Under the pieces are notes generated by a model. The model was not told the origin of the DNA. It made no database searches and was given only the letters and a program-made list of their open reading frames with translations. Positions 8,822 through 15,842 of a stretch of 23,252 nt of DNA are shown piece after piece; position 1 is the first letter of the stretch; each line of letters starts with the position of its first letter. The position numbers and the translations under genes are program-made. Source of the DNA: Bacteroidaceae bacterium. GTDB taxonomy: Bacteria; Bacteroidota; Bacteroidia; Bacteroidales; Bacteroidaceae. The stretch is from assembly GCA_017961965.1 (NCBI GenBank), contig JAGCWG010000059.1:1-23252 (forward strand), in the 5' to 3' direction.

Positions 8822-8868
8822 CCATATTCGAGTTAATATATTAACTAAGATGTAGATAATATATTAAC
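8814..8868. repeat. Three 9-bp direct repeats with exact 23-bp spacing
   Basis: TATATTAAC occurs at 8814-8822, 8837-8845 and 8860-8868, exactly 23 bases apart. The middle copy sits inside a perfect 14-base palindrome, GTTAATATATTAAC (8832-8845). On the - strand the copies read GTTAATATA preceded by ACA, TTA or ATG. The ACAGTTAAT form fits the published LytTR-regulator consensus as I recall it, and the spacing also suits that family. It could be an operator for either flanking gene, but is about 250 bases from the + strand gene and 440 from the esterase. Confidence 0.5.
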
Positions 8869-9014
8869 TGTAATTAGGGGTAAATACTACCCTACAAGTA
8901 TAAACTTTGAATGTTGCTGATACTGTATTTTCCATCTGTAATAGCCGTCCATTCATCCCTCTTATCCCAAAAGAGGGTCATTCGTCACAAATAGTTGCTG
9001 TATGTCACAGATAT

Positions 9015-9045
9015 TTTGCGGGATGTGAAAAGTACAATACCTTTG
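9015..9045 (+). promoter_or_regulatory. Consensus Bacteroidota promoter for the TPR-like gene
   Basis: TTTG (9015-9018), 19 bases, TACCTTTG (9038-9045) match both the -33 and -7 elements perfectly. The expected start of transcription is near 9052, about 65 bases before ATG 9118. Confidence 0.85.
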
Positions 9046-9117
9046 CGATGTGATTCAACGTAACGTAGTTGTGGCACGAAAGAATAAAAGTATTGTATAA
9101 CTAAAACAAAGTTGATT

Positions 9118-9615
9118 ATGAAGACTCTTACAATTATCGTGACTTTCTTTTTCACAGTGGTTAATGGTTTTGCTCAGGATGCTATGCAGGAACGTATCGG
9201 TAAAGCTATGCAAACGGCACAGAATCCAACGCCAGAGACGCTCCTCACTTGTATTGCCGAACTCAAGCGAGTGGCAGAGGATTATCCAGACAGCATCGCA
9301 CCTCAGCAGTGTTTGGCTACGCAAAGCATTACCTTTGCCCTTATTGCTCCTACTGCACCACAGGCGGAGGCTCTTCTTGCTTCGTCAAAGCAGATGATTG
9401 ATGTTATGGAGACTTTACCACAGATGGATAAGTCTGACCTCAACACTCTGCAGGGTATGTACTTTATGGCTCTGATTGTTCAGAATCCTGCACAGAACGG
9501 GCAACGATACTTCATGCAGGTGATGCAGCACTACAAGAAGGCTCTCAAGCTTAACCCGAACAATATGCTTGCTCAGCAGATGCAGGCTGAGTTCAATAAG
9601 GGGATGAATAGATAG
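9118..9615 (+). CDS. Small secreted TPR-like protein of unknown function
   Basis: A 165-residue protein with an N-terminal signal peptide (MKTLTIIVTFFFTVVNGFAQ, cleavage likely before the Gln), so it should be exported to the periplasm. The mature part is Gln- and Met-rich and helical. The C-terminal YKKALKLNPNNMLAQQMQAEF has the spacing of a TPR helix pair (Ala, Leu, Pro-Asn), and an earlier segment with AVEDYP-like residues (about 50-60) may be another; a degenerate TPR fold is likely. The frame extends two codons upstream to a TTG at 9112, but ATG 9118 begins a clean signal peptide. It is a monocistronic gene with its own promoter and ends at repeat hairpins. I cannot assign a function. 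Confidence 0.75.
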   Translation: MKTLTIIVTFFFTVVNGFAQDAMQERIGKAMQTAQNPTPETLLTCIAELKRVAEDYPDSIAPQQCLATQSITFALIAPTAPQAEALLASSKQMIDVMETLPQMDKSDLNTLQGMYFMALIVQNPAQNGQRYFMQVMQHYKKALKLNPNNMLAQQMQAEFNKGMNR

Positions 9616-9621
9616 GTGGTA

Positions 9622-9741
9622 TATTCCCCCCGATTGATGTTGCACATCGTACCTCGTTCGATATAGTATATCATACCTCGTACGATGTTTAAAATTAATC
9701 CTCGTTTGATGTTGCATATCAAACGAGGATTGATTTTAATC
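9622..9741. repeat. 24-bp-period imperfect repeat array between convergent genes
   Basis: Units beginning at 9622, 9646, 9670 and 9694 share a 24-base period. Shared features are CCTCGTxCGAT or CCTCGTTTGAT at 9652, 9676 and 9700, and GATGTTGCA(C/T)ATC at 9636 and 9708, exactly 72 bases (three units) apart. The array fills the gap between the TPR-like gene and wecA and folds into two hairpins. A first is CATCGTAC (9645-9652) with GTACGATG (9680-9687) around an inner GATATA-G-TATATC. The second is listed as a terminator. Confidence 0.65.
9691..9737. terminator. Strong bidirectional terminator-like hairpin
   Basis: The arm 9691-9710 (AAAATTAATCCTCGTTTGAT) pairs with 9718-9737 along 20 bases, with a single G-T pair, around the 7-base loop GTTGCAT. 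Because the stem starts with AAAA and ends with TTTT, it can act on both strands. It ends the + strand TPR-like gene and overlaps the stop codon of the - strand wecA gene by two bases. Confidence 0.8.
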
Positions 9742-10824
9742 GCTATTCATCGTAATGGTGAAGTAGGTTAGGAGCAGGTATAAAATGATGTCAACTGCTA
9801 TTATGTATGTTATTCCAAGTCCGAATATGAACAGGCCGTAGTTGATGATACAGAAGGCAATGAAAGTGCAGATGATGACAAATAGCGTCTGGTGCATCGT
9901 GAGCCCTGTTGCCATGATAATATGGTGGATGTGTGTCTTGTCTGGGTCGAACATCTTTTTGCCACGCATCTTGCGTCCTATTGCCACACGGATGACGTCG
10001 AAACATGGAAGCATGATGAGGGTAAAGGAAATGAGGAAAGAGTTTTCTCTGTACTCAAACACGTCCCAGTTTGACATCTGGTATTTGATTGCAAGGTACG
10101 AGATGACATATCCAAGGAATAGGCTGCCTGAGTCGCCCATGAATATCTTGTTCCCGTTTATCTTGCCAAAGAAGTTGAAAAGGAAGAACCCGAATACTGC
10201 TCCTGCAAGGCTGATGGACATCATGCTGAATAGGGATGCACCGAGGTCATAGTACAACAGACCAAAAGCCATAAGGATGAGTATGGAGAGGCTTGATGCC
10301 AATCCGTCAATACCGTCAATCAGGTTCATGGCATTTACGATGAGGAGTATCACGAACACGGTGAGTGGATATGCCATGAACAATGGGATGATGTGGAAGC
10401 CAAAAAGACCGTGAAGGTCATTTATCATTAGGTTGCAGAGTGGGAAGAACGATGAAACGATAAATTGTATGATGAACTTGTGCATCGCCTTCATTCCCTT
10501 GAGGTCGTCGAGGATACCTATGAGATAAATTATGATGCCGCCTGCTGCCATGGCGATGACAGAGAGTGTAAGCGTTATTTCGTGCTGCAATCCTCTGAAG
10601 ATTGTTATCAATGCAATGACAGTCCCTATACACATGGATGGGAGGAATAGTACTCCGCCAAGTCGTGGTATGGCGAATTTGTGGACCTTACGAGAGTCTG
10701 GCATGTCGTAATATCCTTTCTTTTTGCACATAGCAATAATGAAAGGTGTTCCTATGATGGAGAACACCAAACTTACGCAAAAAGCAATTAAGGTGTATAT
10801 TATTTCCTGATTTGGTATATTCAT
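9736..10824 (-). CDS. wecA: WecA/TagO-type undecaprenyl-phosphate sugar-1-phosphate transferase
   Basis: Polytopic membrane enzyme of 362 residues that transfers a HexNAc-1-phosphate (typically GlcNAc-1-P) from a UDP-sugar to undecaprenyl phosphate, starting a lipid-linked glycan. The MraY/WecA family motifs are all present: DSRKVH at 43-48 followed by RLGG, DDLKG at 106-110, NAMNLIDGIDGLA at 164-176 with the catalytic Asp pair region, MGDSGS at 229-234, and the KTHIHH histidine motif at 296-301. The last motif distinguishes WecA/TagO-like from MraY. About ten membrane helices are visible. It is the last gene of a - strand run, 158 bases after the lipoprotein gene, with no consensus promoter in that gap. 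It gives a second initiating activity besides the WcaJ-type enzyme at 15843. The GlcNAc donor is a family inference. Confidence 0.92.
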   Translation of the reverse strand: MNIPNQEIIYTLIAFCVSLVFSIIGTPFIIAMCKKKGYYDMPDSRKVHKFAIPRLGGVLFLPSMCIGTVIALITIFRGLQHEITLTLSVIAMAAGGIIIYLIGILDDLKGMKAMHKFIIQFIVSSFFPLCNLMINDLHGLFGFHIIPLFMAYPLTVFVILLIVNAMNLIDGIDGLASSLSILILMAFGLLYYDLGASLFSMMSISLAGAVFGFFLFNFFGKINGNKIFMGDSGSLFLGYVISYLAIKYQMSNWDVFEYRENSFLISFTLIMLPCFDVIRVAIGRKMRGKKMFDPDKTHIHHIIMATGLTMHQTLFVIICTFIAFCIINYGLFIFGLGITYIIAVDIILYLLLTYFTITMNSD

Positions 10825-10982
10825 TAATTTACAATCTATTTCTGTTAATAACGCATATTTTTGCGTTTTATTGTGTGGTAGATGTTTTTTTTGTGAGAAG
10901 TGTGCGCACTATATGTGGCGTACATTGTTTTGAATGAAGTCAATGAAAGGAATATTGCTTCGTGGCGTGCTGACAGTATGCT
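10825..10982. other. Gap upstream of wecA
   Basis: This 158-base stretch contains a small hairpin (AACGCA 10850-10855, TGCGTT 10862-10867) and an 8-base palindrome GTGCGCAC (10902-10909). No TAnnTTTG element is seen on the - strand, so wecA may be read through from upstream or use an atypical promoter. Confidence 0.4.
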
Positions 10983-11405
10983 TTAGTTCTTTCGGAAGGA
11001 TAGGATGCTATTGCCGCCGTGGAGTGTGAGATGTTTGTTGTTTAGTTCCACTATGCGGAAAGCTCCGTTTGAAGGCACTCCATACTTGTCCATGTCCTTG
11101 TAATCGACTATGGAGTCGAATGGTGAGGCGTATGCCTTTGTGAGTATAAGGCTGTCGGAGGTGTGACGGAATGTGGCAATGTAGTATTTGCCATGTTCAT
11201 TGGTGGAATGAATCTTCAGGAGGCTTATGCTGATGGAGTAGTAGATGCCACTCGACTTGTCTGCTATGACGGTTTCGTCGTCGCTGTTGCTCCACGACGT
11301 AAGTTGCCAGTTACCGTTGAGGTCGCCAAGGTGGTTGTGCTTGTCCTCGCATGATGTTGTGAGGATGGCTATGGCTGTGATGAGCGTGATGATAAGTCTT
11401 TTCAT
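10983..11405 (-). CDS. Lipocalin-like lipoprotein
   Basis: A 140-residue predicted lipoprotein: MKRLIITLITAIAILTTSC has a hydrophobic signal and lipobox ending at Cys19, so it should be lipid-anchored. The mature sequence begins with the pattern LNGNWQLTSWS (about residues 29-39), the G-x-W start of lipocalin-like domains in Bacteroidota. It then alternates beta-strand-like segments to the C-terminal LTLHGGNSILSF strand. Its ATG overlaps the TGA of the wzi-like gene (ATGA at 11402-11405, read on the - strand), so the two are probably translationally coupled. A role with the capsule assembly protein is therefore likely but inferred. No ligand can be proposed. Confidence 0.75.
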   Translation of the reverse strand: MKRLIITLITAIAILTTSCEDKHNHLGDLNGNWQLTSWSNSDDETVIADKSSGIYYSISISLLKIHSTNEHGKYYIATFRHTSDSLILTKAYASPFDSIVDYKDMDKYGVPSNGAFRIVELNNKHLTLHGGNSILSFRKN

Positions 11406-12892
11406 TTTGTCAATACTCCTTTCTTCTTTATTGTTATCATGCCTCCATCGCTATTGCCGAGTATTTTTCCACGATTGCCTGCGTATGTGCATGTTATGCT
11501 CCAGCCATTTAGTTTTGTTGGAGCATATGTCGCTTCTGCAAGGAAATAATTGGCGGATTGTGGATCAATGAGTGGTGTGGCGTATGTACCCAATGAGCGT
11601 GTGTGGGTATAGAGAATTCGGTAGTGTAGGGTCTCCGTCGGATTGCCGTTGATACCGATATGGTATGCCTTTATACGGTTGTGACGGAAGGTTATGGCTC
11701 CGTCGCTATTGTACACAGGAGAGAGCAGGGTTGGGTTGCCTATCGCCTGTCCCCAGTGTTGCCATGCACCATAGACACTGTGGTTGTAGTAGTTGTCCTC
11801 TCCGCTTATCTGTATCGGAAGATTTACGGTATGGTCATGATATACGCTTCCTGTCTGGTCCTCCGTGCTTATGCGCTCAAGTACAATGGTACTTACGTAT
11901 GGGTTCCTTGGTAGGGTTACTTCTATTCCCCACAGGAAATCCTTCCAGTCATATTCAAAGAACATCTGTGAGTGATCTTCGAAGAAATGGTCGCCATAGA
12001 ACTTTGCCTCCCAGTTTTTTCCTTTATACTTGAGGCAAGCCTGATAACTGCCAAGCTGATTGCCTTCCGCATTGTCGTACTGTCCGTCGGTAGCGTCTCT
12101 TCCTCCGGGGAAGAAGGCGTGCCAGTAACTACTCAGGCCCGTTCCCATCTTGACATGGTCGCCCTTGAAATTGCTTGTGTCATCAATCCTCTTGCCTGTA
12201 TTCCAAGCCTCGCCTCCGAACTGTGCACAGAAATGTACGCCTGCTGTGAAGGTAAGTGGAAAGACGTCTTCTTTTCCGACTCTTATGTATCCTGATTTGC
12301 TATGGAAGAGTACGTTGTTGCAATGGATTAATTTTGTGCTGGCAGTGGAGTTCGTCTGCCAGTTTCCATCAGTGAACCTACCGTAGGATATGTGGCCTTT
12401 GAAACCAAGCCAACCGTCGGTGAGAGGCAAATCCCAATAGTCGTTAAGTGCAAGGCTAATCTGTGGAATCGGGCGTGCATTGATGCTGTAGGTCATATCG
12501 CCTGTGCTCAGTTCTTCATTCTTAAATATCAAAGGCATCTGCTTTGCGCCAATGGTAAGTGTACCTTTCTTGTACTGTACCTCTCCATATAACTGTTGAA
12601 TAATCATGTCGGATGTATGATTAGTTGCTATCGCAACATCAAGTCCGTAACCAAATTTCCATAGTTTAAGAGAATCTACGCTTATGTTACGGAACAAACC
12701 AGCACGGACATAACCGGAATTATTCTTAATGGAAGACAAACCATATTTGTTGGCACTAAGCCAAAATGGCGCATAATCTCCGTCACAGAATGTACCATTC
12801 AGTTCCGTAGAATAAGTAATACCTTTGCCCATATTCTGAGCAAAGGTATTTATGGATGTTGCTAATAATAGCGATGTTATCAGATGCTTCAT
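11402..12892 (-). CDS. wzi: Wzi-family capsule assembly outer-membrane protein
   Basis: Predicted outer-membrane beta-barrel of 496 residues that, in the Wzi family, anchors or organises capsular polysaccharide at the cell surface. It has a signal peptide (MKHLITSLLLATSINTFAQ) and an early GTFCDGDYAPFWLSANKYGL segment typical of Bacteroidota capsule assembly proteins (about residues 30-50 of the mature-start form). Many alternating aromatic and polar strands follow, including KQMPLIF and WLGFKGHISYGRFTDGNW. The frame extends 12 codons upstream to GTG 12928, which would run into rny, so ATG 12892 directly before the signal peptide is chosen. It starts 4 bases after the rny stop and ends overlapping the lipoprotein start, so all three are likely on one transcript. 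Confidence 0.85.
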   Translation of the reverse strand: MKHLITSLLLATSINTFAQNMGKGITYSTELNGTFCDGDYAPFWLSANKYGLSSIKNNSGYVRAGLFRNISVDSLKLWKFGYGLDVAIATNHTSDMIIQQLYGEVQYKKGTLTIGAKQMPLIFKNEELSTGDMTYSINARPIPQISLALNDYWDLPLTDGWLGFKGHISYGRFTDGNWQTNSTASTKLIHCNNVLFHSKSGYIRVGKEDVFPLTFTAGVHFCAQFGGEAWNTGKRIDDTSNFKGDHVKMGTGLSSYWHAFFPGGRDATDGQYDNAEGNQLGSYQACLKYKGKNWEAKFYGDHFFEDHSQMFFEYDWKDFLWGIEVTLPRNPYVSTIVLERISTEDQTGSVYHDHTVNLPIQISGEDNYYNHSVYGAWQHWGQAIGNPTLLSPVYNSDGAITFRHNRIKAYHIGINGNPTETLHYRILYTHTRSLGTYATPLIDPQSANYFLAEATYAPTKLNGWSITCTYAGNRGKILGNSDGGMITIKKKGVLTK

Positions 12893-12896
12893 TTGT

Positions 12897-14438
12897 TTAT
12901 TTTGCAAAAGCAACGGCACGAGTCTCACGAATGACAGTAATCTTAACCTGTCCTGGGTAAGTCATCTCGTCCTGAATCTTCTTGGCAATATCAGCACTGA
13001 GTGTGTCGATTTCCTTGTCTGAAATCTTGTCTGCACCAACGATGACACGAAGTTCACGACCTGCCTGAATAGCGTAAGTCTTTGTAACGCCTGGATAGCT
13101 GCTTGCAAGGTTCTCATGGTCGTTGAGAAGCTTGATGTAAGCCTCTACGATTTCGCGACGAGCACCTGGACGCGCACCACTGATAGCATCGCAGACCTGT
13201 ACGATAGGAGCGAGGAGTGAAGTCATCTCCATCTCATCATGGTGAGCACCGATAGCATTGCAGATATCTGGTTTTTCCTTGTACTTCTCAGCAATCTGGG
13301 CACCATAGAGTGCGTGTGGAATCTCAAGCTGTTCATCTGGTACCTTACCAATATCGTGAAGGAGACCTGCACGACGTGCCTTCTTAGGGTTGAGACCAAG
13401 TTCTGCTGCCATGACTGCGCAGAGGTTGGCTGTCTCACGTGCGTGCTGGAGAAGGTTCTGTCCGTAAGAAGAACGGTACTTCATCTTACCTACGATACGG
13501 ATAAGTTCTGGGTGGAGGCCATGAACACCGAGGTCGATTGTTGTACGCTTACCTGTCTCGATAATCTCTTCCTCAACCTGTTTCTTGACCTTGGCAACAA
13601 CCTCCTCGATACGAGCAGGGTGAATACGTCCGTCGGCAACGAGTTGGTGGAGAGCAAGACGACAGATCTCACGACGTACTGGGTCGAATGCGCTGATTAC
13701 GATTGCCTCAGGAGTGTCGTCAACGACGATTTCAACACCAGTAGCGGCTTCGAGTGCACGGATGTTACGTCCTTCACGACCGATAACACGTCCCTTAACC
13801 TCGTCTGAGTCAATGTGGAATACTGTTACAGAGTTCTCGATTGCAGTCTCTGTAGCAACGCGCTGGATTGTCTGAATGACGATCTTCTTTGCCTCCTTGT
13901 TGGCAGTCATCTTTGCATCGTCAATGATTTCGTTGATGTACTGCTGAGCCTGTGTCTTAGCCTCGTCCTTAAGTCCTTCGATAAGATGCTCCTTTGCTTC
14001 CTCGGCAGAAAGACCGCTGATAGCCTCGAGCTTCTTAAGTTCCTCCTCGTGGAGGGCATCAACCTCTTCCTTCTTACGGGAGAGAATCTCCTGCTGACGG
14101 TCGAGATTAGCCTTTATCTTGTCGTTCTCAGCATTCTTGCGCTGGAGGTCTTCGTGACGCTGGTTAAGAGAGAGTTCACGTTGCTTGAGTTTGTTCTCAA
14201 TTTGCTGGATTCGCTGGTTGCGCTGTGCAGCCTCCTTTTCCATCTCAGCCTTCTTGTTGAGGAACTTCTCCTTTACCTCGAGCTGTTTGCTCTTTTTGAT
14301 TGCTTCACCCTCAATCTCTGCATCTTTGAGAATCTGCTCTTTCTTTTGGGTGATAATCATGTTGAATACAGCATATCCCAAGCCGAAACCGACTACGAGA
14401 CATGCAACTGCTATACATATAGCCAATATGATATCCAT
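12897..14438 (-). CDS. rny: Ribonuclease Y
   Basis: Membrane-anchored endoribonuclease of 513 residues that starts mRNA decay. All expected domains are in order: an N-terminal membrane helix (about 3-26), a long Glu/Lys/Gln-rich coiled coil (about 30-180), a KH RNA-binding domain with [15 protein letters not shown] at 216-230, and an HD phosphodiesterase domain with the His-Asp pair at 361-362 (LLHDIGK) plus HH at 399-400. Length fits the family (about 510-520). It lies 32 bases after zapA and only 4 bases before the Wzi gene, so it seems to be transcribed from the promoter in front of the ZapB-like gene. Nothing is truncated. Confidence 0.97.
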   Translation of the reverse strand: MDIILAICIAVACLVVGFGLGYAVFNMIITQKKEQILKDAEIEGEAIKKSKQLEVKEKFLNKKAEMEKEAAQRNQRIQQIENKLKQRELSLNQRHEDLQRKNAENDKIKANLDRQQEILSRKKEEVDALHEEELKKLEAISGLSAEEAKEHLIEGLKDEAKTQAQQYINEIIDDAKMTANKEAKKIVIQTIQRVATETAIENSVTVFHIDSDEVKGRVIGREGRNIRALEAATGVEIVVDDTPEAIVISAFDPVRREICRLALHQLVADGRIHPARIEEVVAKVKKQVEEEIIETGKRTTIDLGVHGLHPELIRIVGKMKYRSSYGQNLLQHARETANLCAVMAAELGLNPKKARRAGLLHDIGKVPDEQLEIPHALYGAQIAEKYKEKPDICNAIGAHHDEMEMTSLLAPIVQVCDAISGARPGARREIVEAYIKLLNDHENLASSYPGVTKTYAIQAGRELRVIVGADKISDKEIDTLSADIAKKIQDEMTYPGQVKITVIRETRAVAFAK

Positions 14439-14470
14439 GTCTTAATAATAATGTTTTTATAAGGTTATAG

Positions 14471-14770
14471 TTATTCGATACCGAGTTCAGCCATTTTTTC
14501 CTCGATACCTTTCATCATTTCCGTGTAAGGTGCGTTGTCTGCTTTGTTTTCAATCTTGACACAATCAACAAAGACGGTGAGCATTGCCATGACATAGTAA
14601 TACTTTTCATTCGGAACTGATGAATATTTGCTACGTAAGAACTGAAGACGTTTCTGAATGTCAGAAGCAGCCTTACGCCACAGTTTCTCTTCATCAGCAT
14701 TGCTGACGGTCATAGGAAACTGCATGTCCTCTACGCTTATAGTAATATTAAGTCTTTCGTTAGTAGGCAT
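14471..14770 (-). CDS. zapA: Cell division protein ZapA
   Basis: A 99-residue FtsZ-associated protein. The N-terminal LNITISVEDMQFPMTV beta-hairpin (about residues 7-22), then EEKLWRKAASDIQKRLQFLR, and a helical C-terminus including YYYVMAMLTVFVDCVKIE, fit the ZapA fold: a small globular head and long helix that forms antiparallel dimers bundling FtsZ filaments at midcell. It starts 2 bases after the stop of the coiled-coil gene and is followed by rny after 32 bases, the usual Bacteroidota neighbourhood. Confidence 0.93.
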   Translation of the reverse strand: MPTNERLNITISVEDMQFPMTVSNADEEKLWRKAASDIQKRLQFLRSKYSSVPNEKYYYVMAMLTVFVDCVKIENKADNAPYTEMMKGIEEKMAELGIE

Positions 14771-14772
14771 AA

Positions 14773-15114
14773 TTACTCGTTGTCATTTGCCAATGCGCCG
14801 TCATCAACGATTGTGCCTTCCTCGGAAGTCAGAATGCTGATGCACTTGTTGACGGTACGCACCATGTTTGTGATTCTTTGCTTAGCTTCTTTTTTGTCTT
14901 TGTCGCTAACGCTAATAATCCTGGCAATTTTCAGATTGTCATAATCAGCCTTGCTTTGTTCTGCAATAGTCTTGAGATTCAAGATTTCCTTGTCTTTCTT
15001 AACTATCGTAGTTAGCAGGGCTTCGTTCTCTTTTTTGAGCGCACAATAAGAGGCGATGAGTTGTTGTATCTTCGCTTCAAAACTTTTGATTTGTAGTTTC
15101 TCTTCTTCTGTCAT
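14773..15114 (-). CDS. Coiled-coil protein upstream of zapA (ZapB-like)
   Basis: A 113-residue soluble protein with a heptad-rich helix over about residues 5-70 (KIQQLIASYCALKKENEALL and on) and an acidic C-terminal tail. It has no signal peptide. Its length, the coiled coil and the tight spacing to zapA (2 bases between genes) suggest a ZapB-type division protein that partners ZapA, but sequence identity to enterobacterial ZapB cannot be judged by eye. It is the first gene of the run and is preceded by a perfect promoter. An alternative is a general structural coiled-coil protein. Confidence 0.7.
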   Translation of the reverse strand: MTEEEKLQIKSFEAKIQQLIASYCALKKENEALLTTIVKKDKEILNLKTIAEQSKADYDNLKIARIISVSDKDKKEAKQRITNMVRTVNKCISILTSEEGTIVDDGALANDNE

Positions 15115-15139
15115 GTGCGTATTTTATAACAAATCCGTG

Positions 15140-15170
15140 CAAATATATGTATTTTGTCTTATTTGACAAA
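15140..15170 (-). promoter_or_regulatory. Consensus Bacteroidota promoter for the zapB-like/zapA/rny run
   Basis: On the - strand, TTTG (15167-15170), 19 bases, TATATTTG (15140-15147) match both promoter elements perfectly. The transcript would start near 15133, about 20 bases before the ATG at 15114, and could serve all genes down to wecA. The -33 element lies only about 10 bases beyond the stop codon of the upstream 215-residue gene. Confidence 0.8.
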
Positions 15171-15178
15171 CTATTTGC

Positions 15179-15826
15179 TTATTTTTTTAACTTTTGCTCT
15201 GCTTTTTGTATGTCCTCGTCACTTGGCTTTGGCGCTTTCTTTGCAAGGATAATGATGTTGCAGACATAGTCTTTAATCCACTCCTCAGAGAAGCCAAGCA
15301 TTTGTTGGTATCTTCTGATTGATGCAACGGAGCGGCGCGTTGTGTCGTCTGACCAACTGTTGCCAGTGAGTACCTCGTGAACCTCTTTGCTTACTATACT
15401 TCGGATAAGTTTTCCGAAGAAGCTTGGGATGCGCATCTTGAGGTTGAGGCGTGTGCTCATAAGCATTATTACCTCCTGACTGAATCCCTGGAACGCAATC
15501 ATGTAGTTGCGGATGTCGTTTGGATTCTTACAGCTCTTCTTGATACTTTTGTCTATCTCTTTGAAGAATTCTTCCTTCAATCCGTAGATATCTATGAGCA
15601 TCTTACTGCAGACCTTCTTTTCGTTGAGTCCGAGCTTGTTGTTTAGTGTCGCAATGTGTAACGAACGCTTGAATGCAGCCAAGTCAGGGAGCATCGCAAG
15701 GTTTGTTATTCCGAAATTGGATGCAAGCGTACATTGGAAATAGACACGGATAAGTGTCATGAAGTCTTCCATACCGCCTACATTCTCTTTTTCTTTTTTC
15801 TTGAAAATATTAGATATAAAACTCAT
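15179..15826 (-). CDS. Hypothetical protein co-transcribed with the initiating transferase
   Basis: A 215-residue protein I do not recognise. It is predicted to be cytoplasmic and mostly helical, with no signal peptide or membrane helix. It starts with a Lys-rich amphipathic patch (FISNIFKKKEKEN) that could touch a membrane surface and ends in an acidic/Lys-rich tail. Several basic stretches (for example around RRSVASIRRYQQ near 170) could bind nucleic acid or phosphate. Its ATG is 16 bases after the stop of the WcaJ-type gene, with no promoter between, so the two are probably one operon. Met19 is an alternative start. It could be a regulator or partner of the transferase, but this is only positional. 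Confidence 0.7.
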   Translation of the reverse strand: MSFISNIFKKKEKENVGGMEDFMTLIRVYFQCTLASNFGITNLAMLPDLAAFKRSLHIATLNNKLGLNEKKVCSKMLIDIYGLKEEFFKEIDKSIKKSCKNPNDIRNYMIAFQGFSQEVIMLMSTRLNLKMRIPSFFGKLIRSIVSKEVHEVLTGNSWSDDTTRRSVASIRRYQQMLGFSEEWIKDYVCNIIILAKKAPKPSDEDIQKAEQKLKK

Positions 15827-15842
15827 CGTTGTTAATTATTTG

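Larger units (their letters stand above)
8373..9117. other. Long non-coding interval with repeats, hairpins and a possible gene remnant
   Basis: This 745-base AT-rich interval separates the divergent esterase and TPR-like genes and is far longer than needed for two promoters. Beyond the promoters it holds: a 51-base hairpin made of two 22-base direct repeats (8607-8657), three 23-base-spaced repeats (8814-8868), and a 7-base GC-rich hairpin (CCCTCTT/AAGAGGG, 8957-8977). It also holds a short open stretch ending at 8821. Each is described separately. No tRNA, no long ORF on either strand and no recognisable structured RNA family were seen. Confidence 0.6.

Noticed and set aside
8985..9030. TCACA-N13-TGTGA arrangement upstream of the TPR-like gene, suggestive of a CRP site
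   Set aside because: The half-sites are in the opposite order to the CRP consensus, and the spacing is wrong.
9622..9741. Possible CRISPR array from evenly spaced repeats
   Set aside because: The period is 24 bases with no unique spacers, the repeats are degenerate, and there are no cas genes.
9842..10252. Antisense open frame of 136 codons opposite wecA
   Set aside because: Shadow of a firmly identified gene; no motifs and no promoter.
13239..14462. Long antisense open frames (189 and 215 codons) opposite rny
   Set aside because: They mirror the codon bias of rny, encode low-complexity Leu/Cys-rich sequence and have no family signature.
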